A DNA stretch of 64,000 bases from Rhytidiadelphus loreus (lineage: Eukaryota > Streptophyta > Bryopsida > Hypnales > Hylocomiaceae): positions 45,637,001 to 45,701,000 of the forward strand of contig OX344765.1 in NCBI GenBank assembly GCA_947034895.1, written 5' to 3'. The position numbers and the translations under genes are program-made. Shown here one piece after another: positions 1 through 10,316 of the stretch. The notes beneath the pieces were generated by a model. That model did not search any database, was not told the origin of the DNA, and worked only from the letters and a program-made list of their open reading frames with translations. Each line of letters opens with the position of its first letter. Positions within the stretch are counted from its first letter, which is position 1.

Positions 1-2749
1 GACTGGCCTTGGCAGCAACCAGCAGAGACGAGTACAGCAAGATGGCCAAGGCCGCGGCGGAAGCGGCAACATCGGATGCGGGGACTTCCTCCGAGGCAGG
101 AAGGATTCCGGCCGCGGTGGACATGGACGCCAAACCCATCCACATGGACATCAAGGCAGGGATCAACCTCGCGTACGTGGAGATGATACTCGAGCGGGAA
201 AGGCAGAGGCACTCGGGGGCGCTCGACAAGCGCAATGACGCCATCGACAACCTCGTGAGGGATTTAAGGGAGAAGGATCGGGAGCTCAAGAGGGAGAGGG
301 AGGAGAGGGAGCGGATGGAGGAGGAGAAGAAGGTGAAGCGGAAGGCCAAGAAGGCGCAGAAGGAGAAGGAACTCGCGGAGGAGCGAAGGCTGCAGGTGGA
401 GAAGGAAATGGAGTACAGGAGGGATCGCGAGACGAACACTTTGCTGCTCAAGCAACTGCAGGAGCAGATTCTGGCGAAGCAGGCCGCGCAGGCAAGTGCC
501 CCTCCGATGGCTGCGACTCCCATTCCTGTGAGCGAGCTCCACAACGTCTCCGGAGTCTCCACCACGAATTCGATTTCCGCCGCCACGGCCACCGCAGCGT
601 TCGGACTTCGACAGCTGGGTTCAGGAGAGGCTGCAAATATTTCGGTGAGTGTCGTTGACGATCCAGACAAATTCGATGACCTAGCCCTCAGTCAATTTCC
701 GTTTGTGCATGTCGCTGGGCCAGTGCATTGTCCGAGCATCCACGACGATGACCCTTACGACTTGGAAGTCGACTTGGGAGATATGGAGGTCTCCTTCACT
801 AACTTGACCCAGCAGTATGCTCCCTTGCAAGCCCCAATCGCTCCGGCGCTGCCCCCTGTGAAGCACGAGGAGCATGCGCCAGTCGACTCACCCTCCGACG
901 ACGTCCAGACTCCCACGGTGGGTAACCCCTCCACATAGCTCCCCATCTTTTGAATTGCGCTTCCAGGTGTGGAAGCTATGTGAGGGTGTTACGTCGGGCC
1001 GATCGAAGGTCGTCCCGACGGGTCCACCGTCCATGGAGCGACAGGCCCATAGATGTAGGAGCCCTTTTGGCGAGGCCTGTGACGATTTTAGTTGTACAGA
1101 CGTGATTTTCGGATTGTTCGTGAAACACTGTTCGTAAAGTTTGTACAAACATTGTATTCTATTTGTAATATATCGGTTTCGTTTTTTGGCAATTCGTGTT
1201 TTCGGGAATTCGTGGCGTTGAGTGATGTGCAATGTAGAGTGTTGTGCATTGTGCTTTCTATCCCAAGTCCTCTTGGGCAATGTAGTTACGCTCTTGGCAA
1301 TTGGCATTTGCGGTTCAGGGTGGCCATGCTCTTGGGTTGGGTGAAGAGTCTGCACTAGTACTCCGTCGACCGAGTTGCCCTCCTTGTCCGCCACCGATGG
1401 CACTGGAGGCTCCCGCCATTGCTGAAGTCCCTCCTCCGGTCTCTGAGGTGGAACTCCCCCCTCCGCAAGCTGCACAGGTCGTGTCTCCCATCGTCGCGGG
1501 TGTCCAGACTCGCGCCGCCACGAGGCGTGCCACCACTCCGGATGTAACAAAGGTGAGGCTCGATCTCCTTGCATCCCTCTGCTCACTGCCTCCGTAGCGC
1601 TTGCCTAGATAGTTTGTAGGGATCGGACATGGATCTCGTTTAGAAAGAGGATGATAATGGACAAGGGTTCACGTCTTTGTGTTCAAGCCTCCCACACCTG
1701 TTGGGGGGGGGGCGCATTTTCAATTGTGGACTCCCGTTTATTCAATTTTCAAATACTACTTTGAACAAGGGATTTCGCATACGCAGGCCTCGTTGCCGTT
1801 GCCTGCGCCGCCGCCTCCCGTTGCTTTGCCCTTGTACAGTTATTTTGTTGTCTTGGAGTTGGACGGAGTCCTATGCCAAGTTGAGCACGTCGAGCCCCTC
1901 GGATCCGGTCGCTCGCCCGCAGCAAGCGCACCATCGGAAGACGATTACGATCCGATGAAACGCCACGTCTTCGGCGAGTTCTCCCTCTCATGTCGTCCGG
2001 AAGTGCGCGAATTCCTCAGAGGCCTGGCGAAGAGGTTTCGCTTGTCTATGTGGACGAGGCTGCCGGCCGTCGTGGCCAATCCCATGATCGATTTCCTCTT
2101 CCGCAGCTTGGAGCGCTCGTCCATGCGCGTGCTCACGCTCGAGGACTGCACCTCCATCGTGGAGAGACGATCGTGGCGGTTGTGCAGGTGTAGGCCCCCC
2201 CCACACCTCCCCTCGTTGCCTTGTCCGGCGCACCCCTACCAACCCGAGCGGGATACCGACGTGGACGAGGACACGTACGTTCAATTCCCCGACCATCCCG
2301 AGGGGAGGCTGAGGCTCAAGGTTCTGCACAAGGCCGTCTGGGACGGAGATAGGTTCAAATCCGGCACGTTCAGGGCCAATTCCAGCAACACACTGCTCAT
2401 CGATTCCTCCCCCAAGAGCAGCATCCTCAATCCCGTGCACAATGCCATCTTCCCGTTGTCGTATATTGGCAGCCCGCACGATTCCACCCTGGACAGGACG
2501 TTGCGACTCTATCTCAAGGGCCTGCTAGAGTCCGGTCTTAGCGTGTCGCAGTACGTGTCTCGGAATCCGTTTTTCGGAAACCTCACGACGCCCTTTTTCA
2601 GACTCAATGTGGGCGGGTTAGCTACGTTGCAGGACAGGTCTCTCTTGCTGGAGTATCCAGAGTTCGTCGGCACGTACAGTAGAGACGGGAACGATCATTT
2701 CGTTTGTCGAAGAGCGAAGCACGTGGTGCAAAAGAAAGAAAAGGGTTGA
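1..2749 (+). CDS. Coiled-coil protein with C-terminal FCP1/NIF-like HAD phosphatase domain (5' partial)
   Basis: The reading frame is open at the left edge; the first ATG inside the window is at 42. Proposed exons are <1-917, 1319-1552 and 1787-2749, all phase 0, with donors at 918 (gtgggt) and 1553 (gtgagg) and acceptors ending at 1318 (ttcag) and 1786 (cgcag). Exon 1 encodes a strongly charged Lys/Glu/Arg coiled coil (roughly bases 180-480) followed by Ala/Ser and acidic sequence. Exon 2 is Pro-rich and ends in a basic VQTRAATRR stretch. Exon 3 resembles the FCP1/NIF HAD-phosphatase family: YFVVLELDGVLC at the nucleophile position, then SCRPEVREFLRGLAKRF, SMWTRL, SSNTLLIDSSPKSS and RLYLKGLLESG. 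The first Asp of the usual DxDx(T/V) motif is Glu here; relatives in this plant subfamily often have a degenerate motif, so catalysis is doubtful. The frame stays open past the 2749 stop, suggesting a decayed or misassembled 3' end. Confidence 0.7.
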
Positions 2750-3003
2750 TGCACCAAGCGGAAATGGATGGGTGTGCAGGGGCTGCGCCGCGTTCGCGCT
2801 TTCGGCGGGCACTCCGTCGACAGTGCGCGAAGGGGCCCTCGACAGATGAAGCGACGGCGGACCCAGACGACGGAAGGAGTGGGCTCCTCCGACAGTTGCG
2901 AGGCGCCGGGCGAGGCGAGCGACGCGGGCGAGGACGTGACCTCGACTTCCCTATAAGAAGACATCACTGCTGACGAGCGCGTGGTGCGACGGTGTACATA
3001 TGT
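2750..3003 (+). pseudogene. In-frame continuation of the FCP1-like gene beyond its stop
   Basis: After the TGA at 2747-2749 the same frame continues with gene-like composition: basic (RRVRAFGG, RQMKRRRTQTT) and then acidic Ser/Glu/Asp-rich sequence ending TSTSL at a TAA (2954-2956). A second short open stretch runs to a good donor-like site (gtaagg) at 3004. An acceptor-like site (gttgtgcag) ends at 3246 and opens an exon in matching phase. This fits a gene whose 3' part has acquired two stops, or a splice form I have not resolved. Ordinary 3' UTR with chance coding character is the alternative. Confidence 0.4.
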
Positions 3004-3246
3004 GGTAAGGTGGGTTGTTTGCTCCCTTGGGATGAACTAAGGTACGCAGGGGACGACGGATGAGTTTGATGGAGAGACAATTTTTTCCGCCCTACACTAG
3101 GCTGTAGTCTAGGATGGGGTGAAATTGTTTGTCCATCGAATACTCCGTTGCTCCTCTTTTCCCACTCTGAACTTTGTCTTTCCGGAGCTCGTCCAGAAAA
3201 TCGCAATCACGTTTGCAAGGTCGTGACCATTGTCTTCGTTGTGCAG

Positions 3247-3432
3247 GATCCCTCCGGGCAGTCACCTCCCCAAGTGGCCGACGCGACGAAGGTTGGAGTG
3301 TCAGCGCCTGCAGTTCAGACCGCGCGGTCTGAACCGTGGGCAGCATCCTCAACTCGTCTGCGAAGGTTACGACGGATGGCTACACAGTCGCGTTCCAAGT
3401 CCAAAGTCCGGTCTAACCTTCATTGCTTTTAG
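3247..3432 (+). pseudogene. Candidate last exon of the FCP1-like gene
   Basis: An acceptor-like gttgtgcag precedes an open frame that starts DPSGQSPPQVADATK, passes through VQTARSEPWAASS and the basic RLRRLRRMATQSRSK, and ends at a TAG (3430-3432). The VQT plus Arg-rich pattern recalls the end of exon 2 (VQTRAATRR), so these exons may be related by internal duplication. The middle of this exon is copied at least three more times downstream (4660-4752, 4797-4893, 6612-6715). Whether it is transcribed with the upstream exons cannot be decided from sequence. Confidence 0.4.
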
Positions 3433-3674
3433 TAATAGTTCCACACTAACATTGCTGAACGTGGACTCATGGTGAGCCACGGATGACTTTCCCATACAAC
3501 ATAAATGACATTTACAGATGCATCTCATTAGAGATATTTTAGAAACATTTTCAGAATTTTAGAAACATTTTCAGTTCATCATTCTTGTCAACAATATACT
3601 CTTTCCGACATTGGATAGACTAATACAAATACCCGCATTTTTTTAACACGAGTCCCCGATCCCATAGAGCGTGG

Positions 3675-4640
3675 TTCCCTTCGTCATAACATCATTTCAC
3701 CAACGCCAGTAGGCATCTATTTGCCGATCATATCGTGTGGGTGGTTGTTGTAGGGCACCTTGAGAAGGTCCGGAAAATATTCGTCCATTGTAGTGCTGAC
3801 CAATTCGAACGTGCTGGATGGATCGTTGTTGAACTCGTCTCTTGTGTGGAGCGGATGCGCCTTGCGTTCACGGGACTTCCAAGGGCAACCATCGTTGGAG
3901 GTACACCAGGAGAGCCACCGTCATGCGTCCCCCTCCGCCACATCCTCGCGTTCTCTGTGGGCTTCGACCGCAGCCGGTCTACCATTGCCGGGATGGGGAC
4001 TGCCGTGGACAGGGTGCCTATCAACGCACTTGTTGGCTGCTCACAATGCCCTCGAGTGAGAGTGGAGCAATGATATCCAACTCTGCTCATTCCTCGGAAA
4101 ATGCACAGGAGCATGTGTTCAATGATTGCGCATTGTTGGATATGACTGTTCCAATCTCACTTGAAGGCATTTGTTATCAGCAGCCAACAGGTGCGTTGAT
4201 ATGCACCTTTCACGGCAGTCCCCATCCCGGCAATGGTAGACCGGTTGCGGTCGAAGCCCACGGAGAACGCGAGGATGTGGCGGAGGGAGACGACGGTCGC
4301 ACGGATGGGGTGCCCTTGAACAGTTGGAGGAGGGCGTTCATGACAACGCCTCCCCTGGTTGTGCACTGGAAGTCTTGTGAACACAACACGTACTCCGCTA
4401 GGCGGTGGGTTCCAGGATGTGAAGAGGACGTTCTTGACGTGACCGTAGATGGGGTGTCCATGTCCTTGCCTCTTTTCATTACAAGAGCGGGTTCAGCAAT
4501 GATCCATCCGGCAAAGGGACAACACCAGCATGGATCCGCACTACAGTGGACGAGCATTTGACCGCGAACCTCGGAGTGCCGTGCGAGGACCTCACGATGA
4601 TGTGATCGGCGAATAGACTCTTGCTGGTGTTGATCAAACT
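3675..4640. repeat. Fold-back unit 1 of the palindromic array
   Basis: The left arm (from the CAACGCCAGTAGGCATC segment near 3698) is the imperfect inverted complement of the right arm (to about 4640), with the centre near 4100. Both arms carry the sequence encoding SVGFDRxRSTIAGMGTAV, read on + in the left arm and on - in the right arm. A frame conserved between arms and units reads KIFVHCSAD...AGWIVVE or QMLVHCSAD...AGWIIAE, so the arms probably descend from coding sequence. I recognise no known domain. Long open frames across the centre (for example 3842-4561) are likely by-products of the GC-rich palindrome. Confidence 0.65.
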
Positions 4641-4659
4641 AGAGAGTCATCACGAAGCG

Positions 4660-4752
4660 ACGATGGTTGGAGCGTCGGCGCCTGTAGTTCAGACCGCGCG
4701 GTCTGAACCGTGGGCAGCATCATCAGCTCGCACGCGGAGAACTCGGTAGGCA
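4660..4752 (+). repeat. Exon-fragment copy 2 with 22-bp palindrome
   Basis: A copy of the 3247-3432 exon core. It keeps the same frame (ATMVGASAPVVQTARSEPW...) and ends at a TAG (4750-4752) after RTRRTR. Bases 4687-4708 form a perfect 22-bp palindrome made of GTTCAGACCGC and its reverse complement, exactly as in the exon at 3313-3334. Confidence 0.7.
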
Positions 4753-4796
4753 TTGCTCCTTGCGCTCACGGGAATTGGATGCGCCTTGCGTCATCA

Positions 4797-4893
4797 CGAG
4801 GCGACGGAGGTTGGAACGTCGGCGCCTGCAGTTCAGACCGCGCGGTCTGAAACGTGGGCAGCATCCTCAACTCGTCTGCGAAGGTCACATTGA
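4797..4893 (+). repeat. Exon-fragment copy 3
   Basis: Another in-frame copy (EATEVGTSAPAVQTARSETW...). The palindrome at 4831-4852 has one mismatch at its last base (A for C). The DNA after it (4900-5160: GTCAACAATATACTC, AACACGAGTCCCCGA) repeats the 3' flank of the original exon (3480-3720), so exon and flank were duplicated together. Confidence 0.65.
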
Positions 4894-5099
4894 CATTGCT
4901 GAACATTGCTACAACATAAATGACATTTACAGATGCATCTCATTTATTAGAGAATTGTAGAGACATTTTCAGTTCATTCTTGTCAACAATATACTCATTC
5001 CCACATTGGATACACTAATACAAATATTCTCACTTTTTTAACACGAGTCCCCGACCCCGTAGAGTAGGCTTCTGTACATCGTAGCACGCAGATGAAAGG

Positions 5100-6600
5100 T
5101 CCTCGCAACATCATTTCACCAACGCCAGTAGGCATCTATTTGCCGATCATATCGTTTGGGTGGTCGTTGCACGGCACACTGAGAAGGTCCAGAAAATATT
5201 CGTCCATTGTAGTGCTGACCAATTCGAACGATGTCAACGTGCTGGATGGATCGTTGTTGAACGCGTCTCTTGTGTGGAGCGGATGCGCCTTGCGTTCACG
5301 GGACTTCCAAGGGCAACCACGGGAGGCCTTGTCATGAACCCCTCCCTCCGTCATCGTTGGAGGTACACCAGGAGAGCCACCAGCCTGCGTCGTCCTCCTC
5401 CGCAACTTCTTGCGTCTCCGTGGGCTTCGACCGTAGCCGGTCTAACATTGCCGGGATGGGGACTGCCGTGGATGGGGCCTATCAACGCACCTGTTGGCTG
5501 CTCACAGTGCGAACCCTCGAGTGAGAGTGGAGCAATGATATCCAACTCTGCTCATTCCTCGGAAAATGCATAGGAGCATGTATTCGATGATTGCGCATTG
5601 TTGGATATGACTGTTCGACTCTCACTTGAGGGCACTTGTTATGAGCAGACAACAGGTGCGCTGATAGGCACCTTTTCGCGGAAGTCCCTAGGGGAGGACA
5701 CTCTCACTACATTTGGGGTACCTACGTGCGGCGGTGGAAAAAGTAATTCATGTAATTCACCTTGAATAAACTATAATTTCATTCTAAAATTTTGAGCTTT
5801 GTTTAACAATGACTAAAGGTTTCTATTGACAAAAAATTCAATTCCAAATAACATAAGATATATTGTCTAGAAAGGGTTGAAAAATGAACTAAAATGGCAT
5901 GTTCTCCAACTAAAATATTTATAGAGCTCACATGAAGATGACTATTGCATCAATATTCAACCAAAATAAACTTTCAATAGAAAGCTATTCTATATATTTT
6001 TTTTTTCATTTTTCAAATTTTTTTTCTTATATAATATAGAGGTGTGAAAGTTATTTTCAGCTTTACAGTGTATCTTTTTTCTTCAAAAATTTATAACTAA
6101 TTACTATTAGCACAAAAAAATACCAATAATTCAAAACATAAACTTATAAAGTAGTAAAATCTATCCATAATTTTTTTTTTGAAAAAGAAATTAAATTTTA
6201 AGGTGTATTACTTGTTTTACTTTTTCCGCCGCACGTAGTTTGCTAAAACATAGGGAGTGTCCTCCCCGGGGGAAGTCCCCATCCCGGCAAAGGTTGACCG
6301 GTTTCGGTGCCAACCCTCGATAACGGTGCCCTTGAACGATGCGAGGAGTGCATCCATGCCAACGCCTCCCGTCGTTGCGCACTGGAAGTCCCGTGAATAC
6401 AAGGCGCACTTTGTTACGGGGTGGGTTCTCGTAAACACAAGAGCGGGTTCAGCAATGATCCATCCGGCTATGGGATGACGACAACATGGGTCCACACTGC
6501 AGTGGACGAGCATTTGACTGCGAACCTCGGAGTGCCGTGCGAGGACCTCACGACGATGTGATCGGCAAATAGACTCTTGCTGGTGTTGATCAAGCTGGAG
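5100..6600. repeat. Fold-back unit 2, interrupted by a miniature transposon
   Basis: Same architecture as unit 1. The left arm starts at the CAACGCCAGTAGGCATC segment near 5118, the centre is near 5553, and the right arm ends near 6600 (GTGTTGATCAAGC). The right arm is split by the 583-bp element at 5688-6270. The conserved arm frame reads ARHTEKVQKIFVHCSAD...AGWIVVE on + and ARHSEVRSQMLVHCSVD...AGWIIAE on -. Confidence 0.65.
5688..6270. mobile_element. hAT-like MITE, copy 1, with 8-bp target duplication
   Basis: A 583-bp AT-rich element in GC-rich DNA. The ends are inverted repeats: CTAGGGGAGGACACTC on the left and the complement of CCCGGGGAGGACACTC on the right, extending through a shared CTACGTGCGGCGG segment. 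It is flanked by an 8-bp direct repeat GGAAGTCC (5680-5687 and 6271-6278). Paralogous unit 1 has the uninterrupted site near 4212-4230, an empty-site control. The interior matches elements at 60332-60893 and 62373-62936. It has no coding capacity. The 8-bp duplication suggests hAT mobilisation; that is inference. Confidence 0.8.
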
Positions 6601-6611
6601 AATCATCACGA

Positions 6612-6715
6612 AGCGACGATGGTTGGAGCGTCGGCGCCTGCAGTTTAGACCGTGCGGTCTGAACCGTGGACAGCATCATCAGCTCGCACGCGGAGAACTC
6701 GGAAGGCATTGCTCC
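6612..6715 (+). repeat. Exon-fragment copy 4 (decayed)
   Basis: A copy of the exon core with the palindrome region at 6643-6664. C-to-T changes spoil the palindrome and turn the Gln codon of VQT into TAG, so this copy no longer reads through. Its upstream flank (6490-6610) matches the flank of copy 2 (4540-4660), showing that unit end and exon fragment were duplicated as a block. Confidence 0.65.
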
Positions 6716-6724
6716 TTGCGTTCA

Positions 6725-7160
6725 CAGGAATTGGATGCGCCTTGCGTTCACGGGAATGGCAAGGGCAACGACGAGAGGCGTTGCCATGAACCCCTCCCTC
6801 CGTCATCATTCGAGGTACACCATGAGAGCCACCGTCATGCGTCGTCCTCCTCCGCGACATCCTTCCGTCTCCGTGGGCTTTGACTGCAGCCGCTCTACCA
6901 TTGTCGGGATGGGGACTATTGTGGACAAGGGGTGTATCGACGCACCTGTTCGCTGCTCACAATGCGAGCCCTCAAGTGGGAGTGGAGCAATGATATCCAG
7001 CTCTGCTCATTCCTCGAAAAATGCATAACAGCATGTGTTCGATGATTGCGCATTGTTGGATATGAATGTTCCACTCCCACTTGAAGGTCCTTGTTCTGAG
7101 CAGCCAACAAGTGCACTGATAGGCACCCTGTTCACAATAGTCCCCATCCCGGCAATGGTG
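6725..7160. repeat. Fold-back unit 3 (truncated)
   Basis: A shortened palindromic unit with centre near 7025. The left side (GATGCGCCTTGCGTTCACGG onward) and right side (to CATCCCGGCAATGG near 7159) match the inner parts of units 1 and 2, and the outer arm parts are missing. The left side encodes SVSVGFDCSRSTIVGMGTIV, related to the conserved segment of unit 1. Confidence 0.6.
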
Positions 7161-7441
7161 TCACAATACTTGTCCACCAACCCCTTCTCTTGGGGCCTCG
7201 ACATTCATCACAAGCAGACGAAGGTGGGACTCAGAGTGCTCTGGCTTCGGCTTCGTGTCCCCAAAGGAGGAAGGCCTGGACGTCACCCTGGTGCGATTGT
7301 AAATGAGGTTGAGGACTCCGTATATCATAAGGTGGGCTTATCAGTACCCTACGTGGTCTTTGAGTGCGCTGTTTTGCCCCCCCAAGTCCGGAATTGACCG
7401 TTGGCCTTTTTGTACAGGATACTTGGTCTCTCTCCAACAGC
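7161..7441. other. Unassigned spacer between fold-back units
   Basis: About 280 bases of moderately GC-rich sequence (tgtcacaatacttgtcc through the Pro-rich segment near 7260-7400). I see no inverted repeat, recognisable coding sequence or RNA gene in it. Confidence 0.4.
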
Positions 7442-8871
7442 AAGGCGATCTAGTTTCCGAGTGTCGACCACGTCCCCACGTTGCTTACACCCCCTCTAGT
7501 TTGCAAAATTGTAGATTGTCAGCGGACCACCATTTCACCAACACCAGCGGGTGTTTATTTGCTATTCATGTCGTTTGTGAGGACCTTACAGGGCATTCGG
7601 AGACACGCGGACAAATGCCCGTCAAGTGCGGTGTGGATCCATTCGGGCGTTGTTATCGTGCTGGCTCGTTCATGGTTGAACTTGCTGACTCGGTGTAGAG
7701 CAAAAAAGTAGGGACGCCCGGCGGCCCATCTTCTGTCCGAACACCAATATGCATAGGGGATTCATGGCACAAGAATCCATGGCCCTGATCTTCGTAGGGT
7801 GTCACTTGCATTCAAGGAGCTCCTCGGCGCAAGGAAGGACGACGTTGTCATGCACATTCTCCTCCTGTTGTTCTAAGGTACTTGGTAGCAGCAACGTCCA
7901 TCCACCGTCCTTCTCCCGGCATCCGGGGTTTCTGTGGGCATGTGCCAGATGCGGTCTACTATTCTTGGGGCGGTGGATCGGTGTGGGGAGGGTGTCCATC
8001 GAAGTATCTATTGACTGCTCATAACTCAAGCCGTCGAGTGCATGTGTGTCGTCGTAAACCAACTTGGCTCTCGTTGTGCACCGTGGTATTCGGACGACGG
8101 CACATCCGCTTGACGGATTGAGTTATGAGCAGCCAATAGGTACTCTAATGGACACCCTCTTCACACCAGTGCACTTCCCGTGAAAAGTCGACCGTTTTTG
8201 GTTCTCACCCTCCCAAACTCCGGATGCTAGGACGTAGACGGTGGATGGCCGTCGCTGCTACCAAGTACACTTGAACAACTTGGAGAGAATGTGTCACGGC
8301 GCCGTCCTTCCTTGCGCCCAGGAGCTCCTTGAATGCAAGTGACGCCCTGTTTGCGAGGTGGATCTTGGTGTGCTTCATGGGTGACCATGTGTCACCATCT
8401 TTCGAGGAAGAAGTTGACTTCCCCTATGAACGTGGATGGGTTGTGAGTGCTCTTGCTTTTACCTCTCCCGGTCGACCGGTTCAACCATGATGTATTCGGC
8501 AAAGAGGCGACGCCGGAAGTGGTCCATGTCGCAATTGACGAGCATTTGTCCGGGAATCTCTGAATGCCCTGTAAAGGCTTCCCGACAACATGATTGGCAA
8601 ATAGGCGCTTGCTTTTGTTCATGAAGCTCAAGACCCTTCACTAGAAGAAACTGTGTTAGAATCCCTGAAAACACGTCACCTTGTTTTCGTGAAGTTCTCG
8701 TTTCAAAACGTAGAAAAATGTTTTGACTTCCACATTTTGCCTGCGTTTTGAAACGGGAACTTAACAAAAACAAGGTGATGTGTTTTCAGGGATTCTAACA
8801 CAGTTTTCTTCTAGTGCTTCATTCAAAGTTGTCTGCATGCGGTTTTGGAGGCGCAATTTGAGAATGTGGAG
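7442..8871. repeat. Fold-back unit 4, first copy of a tandem duplication
   Basis: Left arm about 7500-7700, centre near 8070, right arm to about 8638. The arm frame on - reads GHSEIPGQMLVNCDMDHFRRR; the left arm on + reads GHSETRGQMPVKCGVDPFGR. Both align with the QMLVHC frame of units 1-3, so this is a diverged member of one family. The whole block, from the GATCTAGTTTCC segment at 7448 to the GAGAATGTGGAGTG segment near 8870, is repeated head-to-tail at 8872-10127. It carries the 178-bp element at 8639-8816, which the second copy lacks. Confidence 0.65.
8639..8816. mobile_element. CACTA-like MITE with 3-bp target duplication
   Basis: A 178-bp fold-back element starting CACTAGAAGAAA and ending with the complement (TTTTCTTCTAGTG). 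The arms pair over much of their length (GTTAGAATCCCTGAAAACAC...). It is flanked by CTT on both sides (8636-8638 and 8817-8819). The tandem paralogue at about 10070-10085 has the empty site, confirming insertion after the duplication. The CACTA terminus and 3-bp TSD match CACTA (CMC) transposons. Confidence 0.8.
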
Positions 8872-10127
8872 TGGGCGACCTAGTTTCCAGGTGTCAACCA
8901 CTTCCCCACGTTGCTTACTGCCCCTCTAGTTTGCAAAATCGTAGATTGTCAGCGGACCACCATTTCACCAACACCAGCGGGTGTTTATTTGCTATTCATG
9001 TCGCTTGTGAGGACCTTGCAGGGCATTCATAGACACACGGACAAATGCTTGTCAAGTGCGGTGTGGATCCATTCTCACGTTGTTATCGTGCTGGCTCGTT
9101 CATGGTTGAACTTACTGACTGTGTAGAGCAAAAGTAGGGACGCCCGGCGGCCCATCTTCTGTCCGAACATGAATATGCATAGGGGATTCATGGCACTGGA
9201 ATCGAGGGCCCTCTTCTTCGTAGGGCATCACCGGCATACAAGGTGCTCATCGGCGCAAGGAAGGACGACGTTGTCATGCAGATTTTCCTCGAGCTGTTCG
9301 AGTGTACCTGGTGGGAGCGACCGCCATCCACCTTCCTTCTCCCGGCATCCGGGGTTTTTGTGGGCATGTGCCAGATGCGGTCTACTATTCTCGGGACGGT
9401 GGATCGGTGTGGTGAGGGTGTCGATCGGATTACCTATTGGCTGCTCATAACTCAAGCCGCCGAGTGGATGCACATGGGTCTTTCATATCCAACTTGACTC
9501 TCAGTGTGCAAGGTTGGATGCGGACGACCCCCCATCCGCTGGACGGCTTGAGTTATGAGCAGCCAATAGGTATTCCGATCAACAGCCTCATCACACCGGT
9601 GCACTTCCCGAGAAAAGTCGACCGTTTTTGGTTCTCACCCTCAAAAACTCCGGATGCTAGGACACGGACGGTGGATGGCGATCGCTCCCACCAGGTACAC
9701 TCGAACTGCTGTCAAAAAATGTGGATGACAACGCCGTCCTTCCTTGCGTCGATGAGTTCCTTGTATGCCAGTGACACCCTTTTCGCGAGGTGGGTCCTGT
9801 TGTGTTTCAAAGGTGACCATGTGTCAACCTCTTCCGATGACGAAGTTGACTTCCCCTATGAACGTGGATGGGTTGTGAGTGCTCTTGCTTTTACCTCTCC
9901 CGTTCGACCGGTTGAACCATGATGTATTTGGCAAAGAGGCGACGCCGGAAGTGGTCCATGTCGCAATTGACGAGCATTTGTCTGGGAATCTGCGAATGCC
10001 CTGTAAAGACTTCCCAACGACATGATTGGCCAATAAGCGCTTGCTTTTGTTCATGAAGCTCAAGACCCTTCACTCAAAGATGGTTGCATGCGGTTTAGGA
10101 GGCGCGACTTGAGAATGCGGAGTGCAG
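8872..10127. repeat. Fold-back unit 5, second copy of the tandem duplication
   Basis: Direct repeat of 7442-8871 without the CACTA-like insert. Left arm about 8935-9120, centre near 9510, right arm to about 10072. Its right arm on - again encodes a QMLVNCDMDHFRRR-type segment, nearly the same as unit 4, so this duplication is more recent than the divergence from units 1-3. Confidence 0.65.
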
Positions 10128-10316
10128 ATTCATCCCTCTGCGTCGGCGAATGAAAAACGAGTCGTGCGTTCCGGCGTGAACTTAGAATGGTATAGTTCAG
10201 ATTGTACCTTCCTCCATTTTTGAGTTTGTCCTGCAGCACATGGTCCCCAAAAGTTGGGCGTAAATAGTTTCTTTTTGGACTGCACCTTCTCCCGTAGAAG
10301 AGAGCTAGAAATGATG
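10128..10316. other. Unassigned sequence after fold-back unit 5
   Basis: Short stretch before the GC-rich direct repeats. No gene or repeat recognised. Confidence 0.3.

Noticed and set aside
3842..4561. 239-codon open frame across fold-back unit 1
   Set aside because: It spans the palindrome centre and is not kept in the other units. The conserved arm frame is a different one, so this is a by-product of GC-rich inverted sequence.
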